15,819 nt of DNA. It comes from JAKEGN01 sp964465665 (GTDB lineage Bacteria > Pseudomonadota > Gammaproteobacteria > Steroidobacterales > Woeseiaceae). Below are positions 6,657-12,792 of this stretch, piece after piece. The position numbers and the translations under genes were made by a program. Each line of letters begins with the position of its first letter. The stretch's first letter is position 1. The notes under the pieces were generated by a model. That model worked only from the letters and a program-made list of their open reading frames with translations, searched no databases and had not been told where the DNA came from. The stretch is from NCBI GenBank assembly GCA_964465665.1, contig CAYXKM010000237.1, positions 1 through 15,819 of the forward strand, given 5' to 3'.

Positions 6657-7721
6657 GTGATACAGAGAAGCACAGCAGCGATGCTGCTTGCAAGCACCGT
6701 CGCCGCCGCGCTGATCAGTGCCTCTGCGTTCGCGCAGGCCGGCCGGGACTACATTTATATCGTTGGTTCATCCACTGTTTACCCGTTTGCCACTGTGGTG
6801 GCAGAACGATTCGGCCGCGACAGCCAGTTCAAGACTCCGAAAGTCGAATCGACCGGGTCGGGGGGTGGCCTGAAGTTATTTTGTGATGGCGTAGGTTTCA
6901 ATTATCCGGATATCAGCAATTCGTCTCGCGCCATCATGCAGTCTGAAATAGACCGATGCGCGAGTAACGGCGTCACCGAGATCATAGAAGTCAAAATCGG
7001 TTATGACGGTATCGTGGTAGCGGCGGCAGCCGCTACGCCCGTCGTCGATCTGTCACGAAAGGACCTGTTTCTGGCGCTTGCAAAAAGGGTTCCCGGGATG
7101 GCGGAGGGGGAGCTCATTGCCAACCCTTACAAGACCTGGCAAGACGTCAATCCATCATTGCCTGCGCGACACATCGAGGTGCTTGGTCCGCCGCCGACAT
7201 CCGGAACTCGCGATGCCTTTGTCGAACTGGCAATGGAAGGCGGTTGCAGGGAAATTGCGTGGATTGCAGCGCTGCAGGACACGGACAACGAACAATTCCT
7301 GAAAATCTGTCACACGGTCCGCGAGGATGGCATGTTTGTGGAGGCCGGTGAAAACGACAACCTGATTGTGCAAAAGCTGCAGGCCAATCCGAATGCCCTG
7401 GGCATATTCGGCTACAGTTTTCTGGAACAGAATGCAGAGAAAGTAAAGGGACAACCGATAGGCGGTATCGTGCCGACATTCGACACTATTGCCGACGGTA
7501 CGTACCCGATTGCGCGGCCACTGTACTTTTACGCCAAGAAGGCCCATGTCGATGTCATACCCGGCTTGCATGCCTATCTTCGCGAGTTCACCAGCGACCG
7601 TGCCTGGGGAGACTACGGTTACCTTTCCGATCGTGGCCTGATACCGCTGCCGGAGGAAGAGCGCGCTGAGGTCGCGGCTGCCGTCGCAAACCTGAGCTCT
7701 ATGACGACTGCCGGCAACTGA
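6657..7721 (+). CDS. pstS: Phosphate ABC transporter substrate-binding protein PstS
   Basis: Periplasmic high-affinity phosphate receptor of the PstSCAB importer, 354 residues. A Sec signal peptide is clear: hydrophobic core at about 8–25, ending AFAQA with likely cleavage after residue 28. Phosphate-binding loops are visible as GSSTVYPF (37–44), STGSGGGLKLF (65–75), NSSRAI (88–93) and TSGTRD (181–186). The mature protein has four cysteines (C76, C101, C197, C218), so disulfides are possible. The start is GTG at 6657, chosen because TGGAG lies 6 bases upstream; the in-frame ATG at 6681 would leave a signal peptide without its basic N-region. It heads pstSCAB. A stem-loop follows its stop. Confidence 0.95.
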   Translation: MIQRSTAAMLLASTVAAALISASAFAQAGRDYIYIVGSSTVYPFATVVAERFGRDSQFKTPKVESTGSGGGLKLFCDGVGFNYPDISNSSRAIMQSEIDRCASNGVTEIIEVKIGYDGIVVAAAAATPVVDLSRKDLFLALAKRVPGMAEGELIANPYKTWQDVNPSLPARHIEVLGPPPTSGTRDAFVELAMEGGCREIAWIAALQDTDNEQFLKICHTVREDGMFVEAGENDNLIVQKLQANPNALGIFGYSFLEQNAEKVKGQPIGGIVPTFDTIADGTYPIARPLYFYAKKAHVDVIPGLHAYLREFTSDRAWGDYGYLSDRGLIPLPEEERAEVAAAVANLSSMTTAGN

Positions 7722-7732
7722 AGCCAGGCAGA

Positions 7733-7772
7733 TTTGCCGCCGGCCGGCGGACTGGTAGACGAGCGCGGCAAA
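7733..7772 (+). repeat. Stem-loop between pstS and pstC
   Basis: TTTGCCGC (7733–7740) and GCGGCAAA (7765–7772) form a perfect 8-bp stem with a 24-base loop. A 14-bp palindrome CCGCCGGCCGGCGG (7737–7750) competes with it. No T-run follows. This type of structure after a binding-protein gene commonly stabilises the upstream mRNA or reduces read-through, so more PstS than permease is made. Here that is inference from position. Confidence 0.5.
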
Positions 7773-7826
7773 GCCGACGGGTATGCTTGGCGCAATGGGC
7801 CTCGATCCGGAGTATCTGGAAGCGAT

Positions 7827-9215
7827 ATGCAGGGAACTACACTGATACTGATCCTTGTCGGCCTGGCCACGGCGGCGTTTTACCTCGGGCGAAGCCGGTC
7901 ACTGGCGATTGCCGGTGGTCCCGGCGGTATTCGCAACCTGCATTCACTCCCCGGTTATTACGGTTACTACGTGGCGATGTGGTGCCTGCTGCCGGCGCTC
8001 GGCCTCGTCCTGCTGTGGCTCGTCATGGAACCACGAGTTGTGGTTGCGCTGCTGATCAAAAGCCTTCCGGAGGCACAGCAAAGGTTGCAGACTGCGGAGC
8101 TCAACCTGCTGGTGACAAATATCCAGAATCTTGCAGCGGGTGACGCGGTATCCGGTAACGTCGACCTAGTGGTGCGGGAAGCTGCGGCGAAGCACGCCGA
8201 GTACCTGTCGATCAGCCGGCGCCTGCTGGCAACGCTTTGTTTCGGACTTGCGGTACTCGGCGCGGTCATCGCGAGCCGCCGGATATCACCGCAGTTTCGT
8301 GCGAGAAATCGCGTCGAGCGAACTGTTTTGGCGATGCTGATCGTGGCCTCGAGCATTGCAATACTGACAACAGTCGGCATCGTGTTCTCGGTACTGTTCG
8401 AAGCCATCCGGTTTTTCCGAGAGGTTCCTCTCAGCGATTTTCTCTTCGGCCTGAACTGGAGCCCGCAAACGGCAATCCGGGCAGACCAGGTTGGTTCATC
8501 GGGAAGCTTCGGTGCAGTACCGTTATTTGTAGGCACAATGCTCATTACGCTGATCGCAATGCTGGTTGCGGTTCCGGTTGGCCTGATGACAGCAATCTAT
8601 CTCGCAGAATACTCGTCGAGCCGGGTGCGCACTGTCGCCAAGCCGCTGCTGGAAGTTCTTGCCGGCATACCGACGGTCGTGTACGGATTTTTTGCCGCAC
8701 TCACCGTTGCGCCGGCCGTTCGCCGGGCGGGCGAACTGGCCGGCATCGACGTGGCCTCGGAAAGTGCGCTCGCCGCGGGGCTGGTCATGGGCATCATGAT
8801 CATTCCGCTGGTTTCATCCTTGTCCGACGATGCAATAAAGGCGGTTCCGAGGGCCATGCGGGAAGGTGCATTGGGACTGGGTTCGACGCGTTCGGAGGCG
8901 GTACGAAACGTGATCCTGCCTGCGGCATTGCCCGGCATCGTCGGCGGCATACTGCTCGCGGTTTCGCGTGCGATCGGCGAAACCATGATTGTCGTAATGG
9001 CTGCCGGACTTGCGGCAAACCTGACGGCCAACCCGTTTCAGGCAGTCACGACCGTCACCGTACAGATTGTCACCCTTCTGGTCGGCGATCAGGAATTCGA
9101 CAGTGCCAAGACACTCGCGGCATTTGCTCTGGGCCTCGTGCTTTTCGTCGTCACTCTGGGACTCAACGTAATCGGTCTGCAGGTAGTGCGAAAATATCGT
9201 GAGCAATACGAATGA
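7827..9215 (+). CDS. pstC: Phosphate ABC transporter permease PstC (long form)
   Basis: One of the two membrane-spanning subunits of the PstSCAB importer. From the ATG at 7827 it has 462 residues, well above the roughly 320 of E. coli PstC. The extra length is N-terminal: hydrophobic segments at about 5–20, 47–67 and 133–150, with a polar helical stretch (about 78–130) between the second and third. The canonical permease core starts near residue 165. The EAA loop that docks on PstB reads EGALGLGSTRSEAV (346–359) followed by LPAALPGI. The start is favoured by TGGAAG four bases upstream; longer in-frame starts (TTG at 7734) would translate the intergenic stem-loop. The stop overlaps the pstA ATG. 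Confidence 0.92.
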   Translation: MQGTTLILILVGLATAAFYLGRSRSLAIAGGPGGIRNLHSLPGYYGYYVAMWCLLPALGLVLLWLVMEPRVVVALLIKSLPEAQQRLQTAELNLLVTNIQNLAAGDAVSGNVDLVVREAAAKHAEYLSISRRLLATLCFGLAVLGAVIASRRISPQFRARNRVERTVLAMLIVASSIAILTTVGIVFSVLFEAIRFFREVPLSDFLFGLNWSPQTAIRADQVGSSGSFGAVPLFVGTMLITLIAMLVAVPVGLMTAIYLAEYSSSRVRTVAKPLLEVLAGIPTVVYGFFAALTVAPAVRRAGELAGIDVASESALAAGLVMGIMIIPLVSSLSDDAIKAVPRAMREGALGLGSTRSEAVRNVILPAALPGIVGGILLAVSRAIGETMIVVMAAGLAANLTANPFQAVTTVTVQIVTLLVGDQEFDSAKTLAAFALGLVLFVVTLGLNVIGLQVVRKYREQYE

Positions 9216-9232
9216 GCACTACGAATGAGCGA
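9207..9232 (+). repeat. 13-bp tandem duplication at the pstC/pstA junction
   Basis: TACGAATGAGCAC (9207–9219) is followed immediately by TACGAATGAGCGA (9220–9232), so 11 of 13 bases repeat. Both copies contain ATGA, but only the first ATG (9212) is in the pstA frame. Confidence 0.8.
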
Positions 9233-10522
9233 CAGGCGATGACGCGCAGTTCACAATCGGCGTCGCGGACAAAGGTCGAAGCGAGCCTTGCCAGGCGCTA
9301 TCGCAAGGAAAGGGTATTTCGCCTGTACGGCCTTCTGGCAACGACAGTCGGCGTCGTTTTTTTGTTGATCTTTTTCGCCACACTCATCGGCAAGGGCTCG
9401 TCCGCCTTCGTGCAGACACACATACGGCTCGATGTCGAGTTTGACGCCGACATCATGGCGCCCCTCGGAACACCGGACATCGAATCCGCGGACTTTGACG
9501 CAATCGTCCGCAATGCACTGTTCGCACAGTTCCCGGAAGCCGGGGGTCGCGCCGCCCGCCGCGAACTGCAACGACTCGTGAGCATCGGCGCGGCGTATCA
9601 GCTGCGCACTGCAATCGAAGCGAATCCGGATCTTCTGGGGTCAAAGCAATCCATCGTGGTACCGGCTGCCGCCAACGTCGACATGGTGGTCAAAGGCAAT
9701 ATCGATCGCAGTCTCCCGGAAGTTCAGCGTTCAGTGTCGGACCGGCAACTCGCCTGGATCGATCAGCTCGAGGCCCAGGGGCGGCTGGTGCGAAAATTCA
9801 ATACGGCGCTCTTCAGCAACGGCGACTCGCGTGAACCGGAACTCGCCGGCATTCGCGGCGCACTGATGGGATCGATCTACATGCTCGTGGTTACGATCCT
9901 GTTGTCTTTTCCGATTGGCGCGGCAGCCGCGGTTTACCTCGAGGAGTTTGCGCCGCGTAATCGCTGGTCGGATCTGATCGAGGTGAATATTAACAATCTG
10001 GCCGCTGTGCCATCCATCGTGTTCGGCCTGTTGGCGTTGGCGGTCTTCATCAACTGGATGGCGTTACCGCGGTCGGCACCCCTGGTCGGCGGGCTGGCTC
10101 TCTCCCTACTGACCTTGCCCGTCATCATCATTGCTTCGCGGGCAGCCATCAAGTCGGTACCGCCGTCGATCCGTGAGGCAGCACTCGGCGTCGGTGCGTC
10201 AAAAATGCAGGTTGTTTTTCATCACGTATTGCCGCTTGCGATGCCGGGTATGCTAACCGGCGCCATCATCGGCATGAGCCGCGCACTGGGCGAATCGGCG
10301 CCATTGCTCATGATCGGGATGGTCGCGTTTATAGTGGATGTTCCGGCAAGTTTCACCGATCCGGCGACCGCGCTGCCGGTGCAGATTTACCTGTGGGCCG
10401 ATAGCCCGGAGAGGGCCTTTGCGGAGCGCACATCGGCAGCCATTATCGTTCTGCTCGGCTTCCTGTTGCTGATGAATCTGACTGCGGTGGTCCTGAGAAA
10501 GCGCGTGGAAAAACAGTGGTAA
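9212..10522 (+). CDS. pstA: Phosphate ABC transporter permease PstA (long form, DUF3333-type N-terminus)
   Basis: Second membrane subunit of the phosphate importer, 436 residues against about 296 in E. coli. A basic N-terminal tail precedes the first hydrophobic helix (about 39–60). A large, mostly polar extracytoplasmic segment (about 62–212) comes next, and the canonical permease core begins near 215. The arrangement fits PstA proteins with a DUF3333 N-terminal domain, a recognition I make by pattern. The EAA loop REAALGVGASKMQVVFHHVLP starts at 321. The ATG at 9212 overlaps the pstC stop (ATGA), but an in-frame ATG at 9239 is an alternative because of the 13-bp duplication. pstB begins 31 bp downstream. 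Confidence 0.93.
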   Translation: MSTTNERQAMTRSSQSASRTKVEASLARRYRKERVFRLYGLLATTVGVVFLLIFFATLIGKGSSAFVQTHIRLDVEFDADIMAPLGTPDIESADFDAIVRNALFAQFPEAGGRAARRELQRLVSIGAAYQLRTAIEANPDLLGSKQSIVVPAAANVDMVVKGNIDRSLPEVQRSVSDRQLAWIDQLEAQGRLVRKFNTALFSNGDSREPELAGIRGALMGSIYMLVVTILLSFPIGAAAAVYLEEFAPRNRWSDLIEVNINNLAAVPSIVFGLLALAVFINWMALPRSAPLVGGLALSLLTLPVIIIASRAAIKSVPPSIREAALGVGASKMQVVFHHVLPLAMPGMLTGAIIGMSRALGESAPLLMIGMVAFIVDVPASFTDPATALPVQIYLWADSPERAFAERTSAAIIVLLGFLLLMNLTAVVLRKRVEKQW

Positions 10523-10553
10523 GCAACAATGATTGCTGCACTCCGGATGCTGT

Positions 10554-11489
10554 ATGACAATGCCACAAATGAAAAAACTGACGCGCACTGAAAATGAAGC
10601 GGTCCCGGCGCAGGTCGCCGTCGACAGCACGGCAACCGGCTCCGCGGCCGATATCGGTACAATCGAGCGCATGTCCGCGGCCACGCCAGGGTACGAACTT
10701 GGCAGAGCCACGGTCGGTGAAGTTCGCTGTCCGGACGCGCACATTTCCGCCGAAAACGTCAATGTATTCTACGGCGACAATCACGCGATCAGGAACGTTA
10801 CACTGGAGATCGGCCGATCGCAGGTCATCGCTTTGATCGGGCCGTCTGGCTGCGGGAAATCCACTTTCCTGCGTTGCCTGAATCGCATGAATGACACCAT
10901 CGAATCCGCCCGCGTTACCGGCAGCATCAAGCTCGACGGCCAGGACATTTACAGTAAGGAGCTCGATCCGGTCGCACTGCGCGCAAGGGTCGGCATGGTG
11001 TTCCAGAAGCCGAACCCGTTTCCAAAGAGTATTTACGACAATGTTGCCTACGGACCGCGCATACACGGGCTGGCAGTCGACCGGGCCGAACTGGACGACA
11101 TCGTGCACCGCAGTCTCGATCGGGCCGGATTGCTGAAAGAAGTGAAAGACCGGCTCGATGAACCTGGCACGGGGCTATCCGGCGGGCAGCAGCAGCGACT
11201 GTGCATCGCGCGCACGATTGCAGTAAATCCGGAAGTCATCCTCATGGACGAGCCCTGTTCGGCGCTCGATCCCATCGCTACAGCTCGCATCGAGGATCTC
11301 ATTGACGAGTTGTCGCATAACTATGCCATCGTAATTGTCACGCATTCGATGCAGCAGGCCGCACGAGTCTCGAAGCGCGTTGCCTATTTCCATCTTGGTT
11401 ATCTTGTCGAGGTGGACGAAACGGACAGGATCTTCACCAACCCGCGCCATAAGCTCACCGAAGACTACATTACCGGCCGCATCGGCTAG
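10554..11489 (+). CDS. pstB: Phosphate ABC transporter ATP-binding protein PstB
   Basis: Cytoplasmic ATPase that drives PstCA and connects transport to PhoU/PhoR signalling. Counting from the ATG at 10554 (311 residues): Walker A GPSGCGKST (96–104), Q-loop Q151, signature LSGGQ (208–212), Walker B VILMDEP with D232/E233, and switch H264. The family-specific PNPFPKSIYDN stretch after the Q-loop marks it as PstB. The ABC core begins near residue 65, leaving an unusually long, polar N-terminal extension. The start is uncertain: ATGs at 10554, 10560 and 10569, a TTG at 10533 and an ATG at 10671 are all in frame. I chose 10554 because CCGGA lies 6 bases upstream. Convergent with yffB. Confidence 0.94.
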   Translation: MTMPQMKKLTRTENEAVPAQVAVDSTATGSAADIGTIERMSAATPGYELGRATVGEVRCPDAHISAENVNVFYGDNHAIRNVTLEIGRSQVIALIGPSGCGKSTFLRCLNRMNDTIESARVTGSIKLDGQDIYSKELDPVALRARVGMVFQKPNPFPKSIYDNVAYGPRIHGLAVDRAELDDIVHRSLDRAGLLKEVKDRLDEPGTGLSGGQQQRLCIARTIAVNPEVILMDEPCSALDPIATARIEDLIDELSHNYAIVIVTHSMQQAARVSKRVAYFHLGYLVEVDETDRIFTNPRHKLTEDYITGRIG

Positions 11490-11497
11490 AGAACTTC

Positions 11498-11566
11498 GGT
11501 GACAGTAACCCTTATTCACGGCGAATCGAGGTAACTGTCACCGTAGTTCAGGTAACTGTCACCGTA
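11498..11566. repeat. REP-like repeat cluster between convergent pstB and yffB
   Basis: GGTAACTGTCACCGTA occurs twice in direct orientation (11530–11545 and 11551–11566, 21 bp apart). An inverted partner GGTGACAGTAACC lies at 11498–11510 (12 of 13 complementary, with CGGTGACAGT/ACTGTCACCG perfect). The cluster starts 8 bp after the pstB stop and runs over the yffB stop codon. It could form alternative hairpins on both transcripts. It resembles REP/BIME elements of intergenic 3' regions; no transposase is nearby. Confidence 0.65.
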
Positions 11567-11912
11567 ATTTGCGGAAGATCTGACGAAAGTCATCCGGCGA
11601 GTAGCCGACAGAAATAAACTTGCGGTGCTCGAGGACCGGCCGTTTCACCAGCGTCGGATGCTCGAGCATCAGTGACAAAACGCGGCTCTGGGTTATGCCG
11701 CCACGGTCGACTTCCGGAATCTTTCGCCAGGTAATGCTTCGCGTGTTCAGGAGCTTCTCCCAGCTGATCCTCTTGCTCCAGCGCTCCAGCGTCTGGATGT
11801 CGAGACCGTCTTCACGGATATCGTGAAACCGGTATTCGTGCGAATTCTGTTCCAGCCACTTCAGGGCTTTTCGACAACTGTCGCAGCTTTTGATCCCGTA
11901 GATTTTCAGCAC
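11559..11912 (-). CDS. yffB: ArsC/Spx-family thioredoxin-fold reductase (YffB-like)
   Basis: Small cytoplasmic protein of 117 residues in the ArsC/Spx thioredoxin-like superfamily. The N-terminus MLKIYGIKSCDSC carries C10-x-x-C13, and LVKRPVLE (88–95) has the KRP motif near the active site. The second cysteine is in the YffB pattern; true arsenate reductases usually have a single C at this place and other downstream signatures, so arsenate reduction is not claimed. Its real substrate is not established. The start is GTG at 11912 with AAGGA six bases upstream. It lies 30 bp after dapD on the same strand; in E. coli yffB is next to dapE. The stop codon is embedded in the second REP-like repeat. 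Confidence 0.9.
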   Translation of the reverse strand: MLKIYGIKSCDSCRKALKWLEQNSHEYRFHDIREDGLDIQTLERWSKRISWEKLLNTRSITWRKIPEVDRGGITQSRVLSLMLEHPTLVKRPVLEHRKFISVGYSPDDFRQIFRKLR

Positions 11913-11942
11913 TATTCGTCCTTAAAAGATCGTCCGCTCTTT

Positions 11943-12767
11943 TCAGTCACAGTCCCGAAGGACGTCGTTCAGGCTGGTCTTCGCCCGGGTTGTCGCATCA
12001 ACCCGCTTGACGATAACAGCACAGTACAAAGAATGACTGCCATCCCGCGCGGGCAATGTACCGGATACGACCACCGAACCTGCCGGGATACGGCCATAGG
12101 TGACCTCGCCGGACTGCCGATCGTAGATTCGCGTGCTCTGACCAATGAAGACGCCCATGGAGATGACTGAACCTTGTTCGACTATGACCCCTTCGACGAT
12201 TTCGGAACGTGCACCGATAAAACAGTCGTCTTCGACAATGGTCGGTGTCGCCTGCACGGGTTCCAGGACACCGCCGATACCGGCACCGCCGGACAAATGC
12301 ACATTGCGGCCGATCTGCGCGCAACTGCCAACCGTGGCCCAGGTATCGATCATGGTACCGGCACCGACATGCGCCCCGATGTTGATATAACTCGGCATCA
12401 ACACGACGCCTTTTTCCACGAATGCGCCGCGCCGCACGATGGCATCGGGCACAACCCGGATTCCCGCCGCAGCAAACTGCTCCTGCGACCGCCCGGCGAA
12501 CTTGAGTGGCACTTTATCGTAGAAATTGCTGTGCGTTCCTTGAATAAGGCGGTTCTCTGCCAGCCGGAAACTCAGCAGCACCGCCTTTTTGAGCCACTGG
12601 TTCACCTGCCATGCGCCATCGATTTTTTCGGCGACGCGAGCCCGGCCGGAATCGAGCATGCCGATGGCCGCGTCAACAGCCTGTTTCAGCATGACATCGT
12701 TGTCGACATTTTCACCGCCGCGTTGCCGCTCGAAAGCTGCTTCGACTATGGCTTGCGTATCCTGCAT
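11943..12767 (-). CDS. dapD: 2,3,4,5-tetrahydropyridine-2,6-dicarboxylate N-succinyltransferase
   Basis: Trimeric left-handed beta-helix enzyme that succinylates tetrahydrodipicolinate, committing it to the succinylase route whose later step is DapE. Its 274 residues match the family length. An N-terminal helical domain (about 1–100) precedes hexapeptide repeats (about 103–215), including the highly conserved stretch MIDTWATVGSCAQIG with D141. A C-terminal strand region follows. The ATG at 12767 has AGGAG upstream, 11 bases away, in the gap after glnD (25 bp). Likely co-transcribed with glnD and yffB. The aminotransferase dapC, often between glnD and dapD in relatives, is absent here. Confidence 0.97.
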   Translation of the reverse strand: MQDTQAIVEAAFERQRGGENVDNDVMLKQAVDAAIGMLDSGRARVAEKIDGAWQVNQWLKKAVLLSFRLAENRLIQGTHSNFYDKVPLKFAGRSQEQFAAAGIRVVPDAIVRRGAFVEKGVVLMPSYINIGAHVGAGTMIDTWATVGSCAQIGRNVHLSGGAGIGGVLEPVQATPTIVEDDCFIGARSEIVEGVIVEQGSVISMGVFIGQSTRIYDRQSGEVTYGRIPAGSVVVSGTLPARDGSHSLYCAVIVKRVDATTRAKTSLNDVLRDCD

Positions 12768-12792
12768 TTGCGCAATCGCTCCTGTCGGAATG

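Noticed and set aside
8237..9202. 321-codon frame inside pstC in another + frame
   Set aside because: It lies wholly within the pstC core and its translation is arginine- and glycine-rich low-complexity sequence typical of frame shadows.
11530..11563. CTGTCAC copies after pstB taken as Pho boxes
   Set aside because: The copies are 21 bp apart rather than 11 or 22, lie between two gene 3' ends with no promoter to serve, and have an inverted third copy. A repeat element explains them better.
11559..11912. Arsenate reductase or arsenic resistance role
   Set aside because: The sequence has the CxxC YffB pattern, no other ars genes are nearby, and the dap neighbourhood matches the known yffB context.
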